Shown here piece by piece: positions 25,341 to 33,033 of a DNA stretch of 39,397 nt (position 1 is its first letter; each line of letters starts with the position of its first letter). This stretch comes from CAYXVF01 sp964468125 (lineage in GTDB: Bacteria; Myxococcota; XYA12-FULL-58-9; CAYXVF01): positions 1-39,397 of the forward strand of contig CAYXVF010000056.1 of the NCBI GenBank assembly GCA_964468125.1, given 5' to 3'. The translations under genes and the position numbers were made by a program. The notes beneath the pieces are model-generated. The model saw nothing but the letters and a program-made list of their open reading frames with translations. It did no database searches and had not been told where the DNA came from.

Positions 25341-26164
25341 ATGTCCAAGAATCTGCCGAGTGCGGATAACTACCCCTACGCGGTCTTTGAAGACGCAGCG
25401 GACCCGATCATCATCGAGGACCTCAACGGCGTGATGCTCGACGCGAACGCGGAGGCGATTCGCAGCTACGGATTCAGCAAAGAGGAGCTCGTCGGAAAGC
25501 CTCTCGCATCGATCGTAGTGCCAGCCAATCACTACGACCAGGCGATGGACCTGTTGCGCCACTGTTTGGCGTCAGTCGCAAACTACGCGCTCGAGGTCAA
25601 TGCGGGCGGTGACGCGGTGATCGCGAGCTCCTTCATCGACGGCATCAACGACAACCAGACATCGAGCACGATTCGTGGAATCTCGCTCACCGGAGAGGCC
25701 TCGCTCACCGTGGTCGATACGGTGATCGATGTCCGCGGGGCATCGAGCGGCACGGTCGCGGCGGCGGGAATTGCCAGCGGCGGCGCGTGTCTCGCGACAC
25801 GGATTCTGCGCTCGGAGCTCGAGGTCATCGGCCAAACGGACGCTACCGGCGTGCAGCTCGGGTGCACCGATGAGTCGAGTGCCTCATCCGTACTCGATGG
25901 CAGTACTATCGTGGTGAGTGCGGCGACGTTTGCGCGAGGCGTTCAGATGAGCAGCCGGGGTGAGCTAAAAGTTGTCTCAACTACACAATCGATGCGAGCC
26001 ACCCGAACTACCAGGCCGGCGCGAGCTACAGTTCTTCCACACCCGAGTCATGGGTGGCGTTCGACGAGTCCAATACGAGCATCACCGATTTCTATCTTCA
26101 GCTACGAGCTCTTCTGGGGTTGGGAGCCCTTCGGGCAGGTCCCCGATCGGTAAACTCGACCTGA
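25341..26164 (+). pseudogene. Chimeric remnant: PAS domain fused to a beta-helix surface protein
   Basis: Residues 1-75 (YAVFEDAADPIIIEDLNG, ANAEAIRSYGFSKEELVGK) are the first two-thirds of a PAS sensor domain. After LLRHCLAS the sequence abruptly becomes a repetitive secreted-type sequence (ALEVNAGGDAVIASSFIDG, ASLTVVDTVIDVRG, GVQLGCTDESSASSVLDG), typical of parallel beta-helix surface proteins. Near 25975 coding sense shifts frame and continues as NYTIDASHPNYQAG, STPESWVAFDESN and TDFYLQLRALLG to a stop at 26162. I infer that a deletion joined two unrelated genes at about 25575 and that a frameshift followed. The fragment ends 28 bp before tRNA-Arg. Confidence 0.65.
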
Positions 26165-26191
26165 GGGGCAGTGCGTAAGTGCTTGATTTCA

Positions 26192-26268
26192 TGGCGCGCC
26201 CGGAAGGATTTGAACCTACGGCCTTCGGATTCGTAGTCCGACGCTCTATCCAACTGAGCTACGGGCGC
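26192..26268 (-). tRNA. tRNA-Arg (anticodon ACG), CCA encoded
   Basis: On the minus strand the cloverleaf is complete. The acceptor stem GCGCCCG pairs with CGGGCGC, the D arm is GCTCAGTTGGATAGAGC, the anticodon stem is TCGGA/TCCGA with loop CTACGAA (anticodon ACG), and the T arm is GTAGG TTCAAAT CCTTC. CCA is encoded after discriminator G. It decodes CGN Arg codons. Confidence 0.97.
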
Positions 26269-26423
26269 TAACCAGGGCCGCGGTGCTAGCACCCCGGGCG
26301 GAAGCTGTCTAGATGCCAGTGGCATTTTTCCCGTCGGGCACGTCCATGCGTCGGCGGTTGGCCCTCCTCACCCGCATCGGTGCCCCTTGTGAAGTGGGGT
26401 CCCCGAGTGCTAGCTCGCCCCGC

Positions 26424-28334
26424 ATGATCCGTAAAAATCTCCTCTTCTTGGGCGTGCTCGCGTCGAGCTGCGCCACCGCTCCCGAAACCGAAGCCCCGAG
26501 CGCGGGCAAAGCGCGCATCGAGTACGCCTGCGACGAAGACGCGCGCGAGGAATGCCTGAAAAAAGCCGCCGCCGAGCTCGAGGCGGGTGATCGCGACGCC
26601 GCTGGCGCCTCCTTCGGGCAGGCCTGTGAATACGGGGTCGTCGAAGGATGCCGCCGCGGGGCCGTTCTGGCCGTCGAAGGCGAGCCCGATTTCCCGCGCG
26701 CTGAGTACCTCTTGCGAACGGGCTGCACCGCCGACGACGCTGAGTCCTGCGGGCGCCTCGCCCGGCTCTTTGCCCAGCCGATCCCCGATCGCGAACCCGA
26801 CCTCGCGCAGGCGCTGCAATTCTTCGCGCGGGCCTGCAAGCTCGGCCGCGCCTCCGCCTGTACGGACGCGGGCCTCGCATTCGAGAGGGGCCTCGGCACT
26901 CCCCAAGACCTGACCCGCGCGGTCGTCCTCCTGAAGCAATCCTGCGAAGGAGATTTCGGCCCGGGATGCTACCACTACGGTGCCTTCTTGCGCCGCCACC
27001 CGGATCTCCCCCATGCCGCGGCCGAGTCGGCGAACGCCTTCGAGCGCGGGTGCACCCTCGAGAGCCTGGACGCCTGCGCGAGCTTTGGGATCGCCCTCTC
27101 CCAAGGGGCCGGGGTGGAGGTCGACGAGGCCCGCGCGCGTGATCTCTTTGCTCAGGGCTGCGAAGGAAACCACATTCCCTCGTGCACCCTCTACGGCCTG
27201 GCCCTCGAGCGGCAGGAGGAGCCCGATCACGACGCCGCGAAGGCCGCCTATCGCAAGGCCTGCGACGCCGGCGACCTACCCGCGTGCAAGGGATTCGACG
27301 CCGTCGCCCTCGGCGCATGCCCCGAAGGCACGAAAGCCTACGCCGAGATCGGAGCCTACTCCTGTCGCCGGAGCGACGGCACCCAACACGGCCCCTACCG
27401 CGCGGTCTACCAGGCGGGCCGGGTCCGAACGATGGGAACCTACCGCGACGGGCAGAAAGACGGTGAATGGCTGACCTACCACCCCGACGGCAGCAAGCAG
27501 ACACGAGAGACCTTCGTCAACGGGGAGCTCGATGGCGTCGTCGAGAGCTGGTACCCCGACGGCACGCTCCGCGCGAAGACGACCTACGAAGAGGGCTCCA
27601 TCGTGGGAGTGGCGACGACCTTTTTTCCGAATGGTCAGGTTCGCAGCCGTGAGCAGCGCCAGGGCGAGGCCGGATTCATCGAGCAGTGGCGCGACGACGG
27701 GTCCGTGGTGATGAAGGGGTCGTACGCCGACGGCCGACGCGTCGGCGTGTGGACCTACTATGCCGCCGACGGAAGCGTGCTCGCGACAAACGAGCTCGGC
27801 GCAAAAGGCAGTGGTGAGCTCGTCGCTTTTGACGCTCAGGGTCGCAAGCTCGAATCCGGTCAGGTTGTGAACGGGCTGCGCAGCGGCGTCTGGTCCGTCT
27901 ACGCCCCCGACGGGAAGGTGGCACAGAAGATCACCTACCGCCGGGACCAGCAGAACGGCGCGGTGACCGCCTATCACCCGAGCGGCGAGGTGAGCGCCAA
28001 AGGAACGCTCCGCGCCGGCAAACGCAACGGCAAGTGGCAGGAGTTTTTCCCCGATGGCCGTCCGCGTTTCGAGGTGCGCTTCTCGAACGATCTCCCCATC
28101 GGTCAAGCCACTGAGTACGATTCCGAGGGTCGTGTCCTCCGGCAAGTGAAGTTTCCGAACCGCCCACTCGTCCAGGGCCAGATCGCGCTCTACCGGGACA
28201 GCTTCGGAGTTCGGCACGGGACCTATGTGAGCTACCACCAGAACGGCGAGAAAGCGCAGGAAGAGGTGTGGGAGCTCGGTGAGCTGGTCGAGAGCAAGCG
28301 CTGGGACGAGTCCGGTGAGCTCGTCACCCGCTGA
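26424..28334 (+). CDS. Sel1-repeat plus MORN-like-repeat lipoprotein
   Basis: About 636 residues with a lipoprotein signal (MIRKNLLFLGVLASSC, Cys16). The first half (residues about 35-300) is made of Sel1-like repeats with paired Cys residues (ACEYGVVEGCRRG, ACKLGRASACTDAG, GCEGNHIPSCTLYG), about seven copies. The second half (about 320-630) is a row of MORN-variant repeats of the form G-x-W-x-x-Y-x-x-D/N-G (GEWLTYHPDG, VVESWYPDG, GVWSVYAPDG, GKWQEFFPDG). Both repeat types mediate protein contacts. It is likely an envelope scaffold; no enzyme motif is visible. I chose ATG 26424 because it opens the signal peptide. The frame is open from 26313, but that part is not homologous. Confidence 0.85.
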   Translation: MIRKNLLFLGVLASSCATAPETEAPSAGKARIEYACDEDAREECLKKAAAELEAGDRDAAGASFGQACEYGVVEGCRRGAVLAVEGEPDFPRAEYLLRTGCTADDAESCGRLARLFAQPIPDREPDLAQALQFFARACKLGRASACTDAGLAFERGLGTPQDLTRAVVLLKQSCEGDFGPGCYHYGAFLRRHPDLPHAAAESANAFERGCTLESLDACASFGIALSQGAGVEVDEARARDLFAQGCEGNHIPSCTLYGLALERQEEPDHDAAKAAYRKACDAGDLPACKGFDAVALGACPEGTKAYAEIGAYSCRRSDGTQHGPYRAVYQAGRVRTMGTYRDGQKDGEWLTYHPDGSKQTRETFVNGELDGVVESWYPDGTLRAKTTYEEGSIVGVATTFFPNGQVRSREQRQGEAGFIEQWRDDGSVVMKGSYADGRRVGVWTYYAADGSVLATNELGAKGSGELVAFDAQGRKLESGQVVNGLRSGVWSVYAPDGKVAQKITYRRDQQNGAVTAYHPSGEVSAKGTLRAGKRNGKWQEFFPDGRPRFEVRFSNDLPIGQATEYDSEGRVLRQVKFPNRPLVQGQIALYRDSFGVRHGTYVSYHQNGEKAQEEVWELGELVESKRWDESGELVTR

Positions 28335-28445
28335 GCCCGTAAACATGTAAAAAGGTCGCCGTTCAGTCGACGGACGGGAATCATCACAGCGCGGTCGCCG
28401 AAGACCACCAGGTGAGCCGATGAAGGCTCGAAGACCGGAGCCACC

Positions 28446-29678
28446 ATGATTCATCCCGCATTGCGCGCCCTCGGCGGACCGTCCGCCACCCTTGCGATCA
28501 ACGAGCGCTCGAACGCCCTGAAGGCCGAAGGCCGAGAGATCCATAAGCTCGGTCTCGGCCAATCGCCCTTTCCCGTGCCGCCGCACGTCGTCGAAGCGCT
28601 GCGCGAACACGCGGGGGAAAAGGACTACCTGCCGGTCCGCGGGCTCGCGGAGCTACGCCGGGCGGTGGCGGATTTTCACCGCCGCACCCACGGCGTGGAG
28701 TGCTGCGAGTCGGACGTGCTCATTGGCCCTGGCTCCAAAGAGCTGATGTTCCTGCTGCAGCTCGCCTTCGACGGCACGACCCTTCTCCCTTCGCCCGCTT
28801 GGGTGTCCTATCAACCGCAGGCGACGATCACCGGCCGACCCGTCGCGCGGATCGACACCTGCTTCGAGGGCCGTTGGCGTATCACCCCGAAGGCACTCGA
28901 TCAGGTTTGCCGTGCGCATCCGGGACCCAAGCTGCTGATCCTTAACTACCCGGGCAATCCGGATGGTCTCACCTATTCGCGCGCGGAGCTGGAGGCGCTC
29001 ACCGAGGTGCTGCGTCGCCACGAGGTGCTCGCGCTCTCGGATGAGATCTATGGCCCGGTTCACCACGAGCCTTCCAACACGTCTCTCGCCGAGCTCTACC
29101 CGGAGGGAACGATCATCAGCGGGGGTCTGAGCAAGTGGTGCGGCGCTGGGGGGTGGAGGCTCGGAACGTTCACGTTCCCAGCGGCGCTTCACCAGCTCCA
29201 AGACGCGGTGGCGATCGCCGCCAGCGAAACGTTCACCTCCGTGAGCGCCCCGATTCAATACGCGGCGGTGACGGCCTTTGCGCCGTCGCCTGCGATGGAC
29301 GACTACCTCGACCGCAGCCGACGGATTCTGAAGGCGGTCGCTTGGCACTGCACGGACGCGCTGCGCGCGGCCGGCGCACGACTGCACGACCCGCAGGGCG
29401 GCTTCTACCTTCTGCCGGACTTCTCACCCCTGAAGCTGACCTACGACACCAGCGCGGCGCTGTGCGAGGCACTGCTCGAAGATGCAGGCATTGCGTGCCT
29501 ACCGGGAAGCGTCTTTGGCCGCCCCGCAGGCGAGCACACACTGCGGCTCGCCTACGTCGACTTCGACGGCGCCGCCGCGCTCGCCTACGATGGCCCCTAC
29601 GACGAAACCTTCATATGCGAGCGCGCGCCGCGCATCGTGACCGCGATGGAGAAGCTCCGTCGCTTTCTCGCTCGTTAG
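28446..29678 (+). CDS. Class I/II PLP-dependent aminotransferase
   Basis: The 410-residue protein has the aspartate-aminotransferase fold. Visible motifs are GLGQSPFPVP near residue 36, PGSKELMFLL near 94, NYPGNPDGLTYS near 167 with the Asn that contacts PLP, LSDEIYGP near 198 with the PLP-pyridine Asp and Tyr, and SGGLSKWCGAGGWRLG with the Schiff-base Lys230. Arg in LRLAYVDFDG near 366 should bind the substrate carboxylate. It transfers an amino group between an amino acid and a 2-oxo acid; the substrate is not predictable. GGAG seven bases before the ATG supports the start. The 111-bp gap upstream holds no gene. Its last codons overlap the end of a small minus-strand ORF. Confidence 0.9.
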   Translation: MIHPALRALGGPSATLAINERSNALKAEGREIHKLGLGQSPFPVPPHVVEALREHAGEKDYLPVRGLAELRRAVADFHRRTHGVECCESDVLIGPGSKELMFLLQLAFDGTTLLPSPAWVSYQPQATITGRPVARIDTCFEGRWRITPKALDQVCRAHPGPKLLILNYPGNPDGLTYSRAELEALTEVLRRHEVLALSDEIYGPVHHEPSNTSLAELYPEGTIISGGLSKWCGAGGWRLGTFTFPAALHQLQDAVAIAASETFTSVSAPIQYAAVTAFAPSPAMDDYLDRSRRILKAVAWHCTDALRAAGARLHDPQGGFYLLPDFSPLKLTYDTSAALCEALLEDAGIACLPGSVFGRPAGEHTLRLAYVDFDGAAALAYDGPYDETFICERAPRIVTAMEKLRRFLAR

Positions 29679-29836
29679 CCCTCGTGCTGCGGCGGGGCCA
29701 GGAGCTTCGGGCGAGCCACCCAACCCCAGAGGGGCTGGGCCTTGGTCACGACGGCCTTCTTCGCCCGGCGCCACGCAAAGGCACCACGCTGCATCGTCCG
29801 AGACTGCGCGTTCACGCGCTTCCACAACGAAATCAT
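29675..29836 (-). CDS. Small basic protein (53 aa) downstream of acyl-CoA dehydrogenase
   Basis: A 53-codon ORF starts at an ATG (29836) preceded by TAGGAGGCACGGG, a near-ideal Shine-Dalgarno at 6-7 bases. It begins 10 bp after the acyl-CoA dehydrogenase stop, so the two should be one transcript. The product is basic and Trp-rich: MISLWKRVNAQSRTMQRG, then AFAWRRAKKAVV and a WGWVARPKL segment. No membrane helix or known domain is visible. Its stop overlaps the stop of the convergent aminotransferase. The strong ribosome binding site is the main argument that it is real. Confidence 0.6.
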   Translation of the reverse strand: MISLWKRVNAQSRTMQRGAFAWRRAKKAVVTKAQPLWGWVARPKLLAPPQHEG

Positions 29837-29846
29837 CCCGTGCCTC

Positions 29847-31676
29847 CTAGAATCTCACGTCGAGGGCGCTCGCGTCGTTCGACTTGATCGCCTTGGCGAG
29901 CGCGGTGGCGTGCGGCAAGACCGTGTTGGCGAAGAAGCGCGCGGTCTTCACCTTGTTGAAGTAGAAGCGAGCGTCGTCGCTCTTCTCGACCAGCTCTTCT
30001 TCGGTGCCGCCCTTCTCGGCGACGAGCGCGTCGAGCTTGTCCTGCGCGATGATCGCCTGCTCCGTCAGGAGTCGAGCGACCTCGACGTGGCCAAACATCT
30101 CGAGGAAGGGCGTAGCGCCAATGATGGCCAGCTCCGGATTCTCCTGACCCTGAGCGGCGAAGCTCATCGCGACGCCACCGAGCTGGTCCTTGGCTTTGCC
30201 GACGAGCTCGACCAGGTCAGCCAGGCTCGAGTGACCCGCGTGCTTCTCTACGAAGCCATTGACCTCTTGCAGGTACGCCATGAACAGCGCGCCACCATTC
30301 AGTCGCATCTTGCGACCGAGCAGGTCGAGCGCCTGGACGCCGTTGGTTCCCTCATAGAGCGAAGCGATCTTCGTATCGCGCATGATCTGCTCGACGCCAT
30401 ATTCGCTGATGTAGCCGTAGCCCCCGTGAATCTGGATCGCGAGCTCGGTGACCTTGAACCCTTGGTCTGTCGCATAGGCCTTGATGATCGGGGTGAACAG
30501 GTCGAGTAGTCCTTGATACTTGGCTCGCGTCGCTTCGTCGCTCGAGTGCTCGGCGCGGTCCGCCCAGAAGCCCCCTTGCAGCGCCAAGGCTCGCGTCCCC
30601 TCGGAGATCGCCTTCGAGAGCATCAGGTTTCGGCGTACGTCCGGATGCTCGACGATCGCGACCGCTTCGCCGTTCGGTTCCGTGACCTTCGCGCCCTGCT
30701 TGCGGTCTTTCGCGTAGTCGAGGGCCAGCTGGTAGGCGAAGTTCGCCGCGGCCACGCCCTGAAGGCCCGTGACCAGGCGCGCTTCGTTCATCATCTGGAA
30801 CATCGCGTTGATGCCCTTGCCCTGCTCGCCGATCAGGTAGCCGCGGCAATTGCCGTTCTCACCGAAGGAGAGCGCGCAGGTTGCCGAGCCGTGAATGCCC
30901 ATCTTGTGCTCGATGCCCGTGCAGAAGACGTCGTTGTCTTCGCCGAGCTTGCCCTGAGCATCGAAACGGGTACGAGGTACTAGGAATAATGAGAGTCCTT
31001 TGGTCCCCTTGGGATCCCCTTCCACCCGTCCGAGCACCAGGTGCACGATGTTCTTGGTGAGCTGATGCTCGCCGGCGGAGATGAAGATCTTGTTGCCGCG
31101 AATGCTGAATTCCCGACCCGCCTCGTCCACCGGTGTCGCTACCGTGGCCGAGTCACCGACACTCGTTCCCGCGTGCGGCTCGGTGAGGCACATGGTTCCG
31201 GACCACTCACCGGAGTAGAGCTTCGGAATCACGAGGTCGCGAATCTCAGGCTCCGCGTAGACCTCGAGCAGGTGCCCAGCCGCCAAGGTCAGCCCAGGAT
31301 AGAAGATGAATGAGCTCGATGCGGCGATCCCCATCTCCATGACTGCAACACTGAGCGGCAGCGGCAGTCCCATGCCACCGAACTCGGCGGGACGGTTCAT
31401 CGCGAGCCAGCCGCTTTCCGCGTACTGCTGCCAGAGTGTCTCGTAGACCTTGGGAACGGTCACTTTGCCGTTCTTCCAGGTACAGCCTTCGCGGTCCGCG
31501 GGCTCGCGGGTTGGTCCCATCACCTCTTTGGCGAAGACGACCGCCTGTTCGAGGATCATGTCGTAGGTATCGCGACCCATTTCCGCGTAGGGGGCGAGCT
31601 CTTTGAAGCTCTCCAGATCGAATTGCTCGAAGAGAACGAACTCGAGGTCTCGCTTATCAATTTTGTAATCAGGCAT
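29847..31676 (-). CDS. Acyl-CoA dehydrogenase (FadE/DmdC type, with C-terminal domain)
   Basis: The 609-residue protein belongs to the long acyl-CoA dehydrogenases with an extra C-terminal helical domain. Flavin and substrate motifs are TMCLTEPHAGTSVGDSAT near residue 160, KIFISAGEH near 195, MGIHGSATC near 260 and HGGYGYISEYGVEQIMRD near 418-435. The catalytic base is Glu442 in YEGTNGVQALDLLGRK. It oxidises an acyl-CoA thioester to the 2-enoyl-CoA and passes electrons to ETF. Members act on medium or long fatty acids or on methylmercaptopropionyl-CoA; the sequence alone does not settle which. GGAGG precedes the ATG. It leads a two-gene unit with the 53-residue ORF. With the ECI2-like protein elsewhere in the window it fits beta-oxidation. 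Confidence 0.92.
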   Translation of the reverse strand: MPDYKIDKRDLEFVLFEQFDLESFKELAPYAEMGRDTYDMILEQAVVFAKEVMGPTREPADREGCTWKNGKVTVPKVYETLWQQYAESGWLAMNRPAEFGGMGLPLPLSVAVMEMGIAASSSFIFYPGLTLAAGHLLEVYAEPEIRDLVIPKLYSGEWSGTMCLTEPHAGTSVGDSATVATPVDEAGREFSIRGNKIFISAGEHQLTKNIVHLVLGRVEGDPKGTKGLSLFLVPRTRFDAQGKLGEDNDVFCTGIEHKMGIHGSATCALSFGENGNCRGYLIGEQGKGINAMFQMMNEARLVTGLQGVAAANFAYQLALDYAKDRKQGAKVTEPNGEAVAIVEHPDVRRNLMLSKAISEGTRALALQGGFWADRAEHSSDEATRAKYQGLLDLFTPIIKAYATDQGFKVTELAIQIHGGYGYISEYGVEQIMRDTKIASLYEGTNGVQALDLLGRKMRLNGGALFMAYLQEVNGFVEKHAGHSSLADLVELVGKAKDQLGGVAMSFAAQGQENPELAIIGATPFLEMFGHVEVARLLTEQAIIAQDKLDALVAEKGGTEEELVEKSDDARFYFNKVKTARFFANTVLPHATALAKAIKSNDASALDVRF

Positions 31677-31912
31677 GGTTTCCCTCCCGCTCGGGCAGCG
31701 TACTCGGATCGATTCCCAACAATCGTATCCGGTTCATTGCTTTGTCGTAGCGATTCTGGCCGGTTTTTCAAGTACTTGCCGCAAGGCGTCAAAAGCTCGC
31801 GGAATCACGAGACTTTTTGCCGCAGTACGTCATCACGCGAGGGCGCACATATGTCGCGCGCCGGTCACCGATTCGTTGCGGCGACCGCCGGCGCTGTCCC
31901 TAGCTTAGGAGT

Positions 31913-32710
31913 ATGAGGGCGTCCGCATCCCATCCCCAGGTCGAGCCGCGGCGCTGCGCGCTCGAACCGAGCCAGGTCGAAGCGTTCTTCCGCCGGGGTT
32001 GGTTCATGGTTCGCCACCTCTTCACCGAGGAAGAGGTGGAGGCTCTGCGACGCGCCTTTGAGCGCCTGCAGCGTCTGGCTCCCGAGCACGACGGTGATGT
32101 CGGGGACGCGCACTACGTGGTCTCGAATCGGGCGATCCGGCGAGTCGTGTGGTGCGGCGCGCTCGAGCCCTCGCTTCTGTTCGCCGGCCGCGACCCGCGC
32201 ATCCTGCGCCCCGTGGCCGAGCTCCTCGGCACCGACCACATGGACCATCTCATCAATCAGGCGCACTTCAAGCTCCCTGGCGACGGCGTAGGCTTTGAAT
32301 GGCATCAAGACAGCGAACGGCGACGCTACGGCACCGAGCTCTGGGACGACGTGAACGGCAAAGGCAGCTACGTTCAAACAGTGATCGCAGTCGACGATTG
32401 CCGCGTCGACAACGGTCCCATCCGTTTGATCCCGGGCAATCCCGGCCATCTCAGCCTCGGCGATTGCAGCGACGAGGAACGTCGCGTGCTGATCGACGAA
32501 GGAAGCGCACAGCCGGCGGTCATGGCAGCAGGCAGCGTTTTGTTCTTTGGGCCGTACACGATTCACGGGAGTGAACCGAATCAGTCAGACGCGCCGCGGC
32601 GAATTTTGGTCAACGGGTTCGCCGCTCCCGGCGCGAACCACCGGCGCTATCCGGGATGTGGACTCGGCGTCCGCCTCGATGTCAACGGATTGGCCGTCGC
32701 AGACCTTTAG
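31913..32710 (+). CDS. Phytanoyl-CoA dioxygenase (PhyH) family protein
   Basis: The 265-residue protein is a non-haem Fe(II)/2-oxoglutarate oxygenase of the PhyH group. The iron ligands are His131 and Asp133 in FEWHQDS and His218 in YTIHGSEPNQS, with Arg229/Arg230 of RRILVNGF positioned for 2-oxoglutarate. Its Fe centre is therefore complete. PhyH relatives hydroxylate acyl-CoAs, ectoine, antibiotics and other small molecules; the substrate is unknown. It is divergent from the acyl-CoA dehydrogenase (236-bp shared upstream region) and convergent with the DUF1279 gene, 3 bp from its end. Confidence 0.87.
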   Translation: MRASASHPQVEPRRCALEPSQVEAFFRRGWFMVRHLFTEEEVEALRRAFERLQRLAPEHDGDVGDAHYVVSNRAIRRVVWCGALEPSLLFAGRDPRILRPVAELLGTDHMDHLINQAHFKLPGDGVGFEWHQDSERRRYGTELWDDVNGKGSYVQTVIAVDDCRVDNGPIRLIPGNPGHLSLGDCSDEERRVLIDEGSAQPAVMAAGSVLFFGPYTIHGSEPNQSDAPRRILVNGFAAPGANHRRYPGCGLGVRLDVNGLAVADL

Positions 32711-32713
32711 TGT

Positions 32714-32995
32714 CTACTCGTCCACGGGAGACGGCTCCACCGCGCCACGACGCTTCCAGAAGCGTCCGACGACAGGCGTGAGTACGAGAGTCGCCGCGAT
32801 GCGAACGGGTTTGGTCACCTGGGTCGCAAGGTAGGCAGCGCCCCAAACCCCGGCCGTGCCCGCCGCGCCCTCGACCTCGAAGCCCCGCTGAATCGCGAGC
32901 GCAAAGCCGCTCCAGGTCAATCCGAAGATCGCAAACCACAGGACCAGGGCGACGGGGCCGTAGTCGGCCAGGAGTTTTTCGAGCTTGCCTTTCAC
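32714..32995 (-). CDS. DUF1279-like small membrane protein
   Basis: The 93-residue product starts with KLEKLLADYGPVALVLWFAIF, a membrane helix preceded by the conserved YG turn, and has a second hydrophobic helix followed by TKPVRIAATLVLTPVVGRF. This two-helix pattern with K-P-x-R and P-x-x-G resembles the DUF1279/FAM210 family, whose eukaryotic members are mitochondrial inner-membrane proteins. The bacterial role is unknown. It stands alone. Confidence 0.7.
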   Translation of the reverse strand: MKGKLEKLLADYGPVALVLWFAIFGLTWSGFALAIQRGFEVEGAAGTAGVWGAAYLATQVTKPVRIAATLVLTPVVGRFWKRRGAVEPSPVDE

Positions 32996-33033
32996 CCGCT
33001 TTGGCTAATCCTCGCAGCCCCCCGCGTCAACCG

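Noticed and set aside
26098..26325. Minus-strand ORF containing PVAQLDRASDYESEGRRF
   Set aside because: This peptide is the well-known artefact of translating a tRNA gene; it covers tRNA-Arg and is not a protein.
27276..28610. Minus-strand ORF of 444 codons
   Set aside because: Antisense to the MORN-like repeats, no recognisable motif, and it runs over the start of the aminotransferase.
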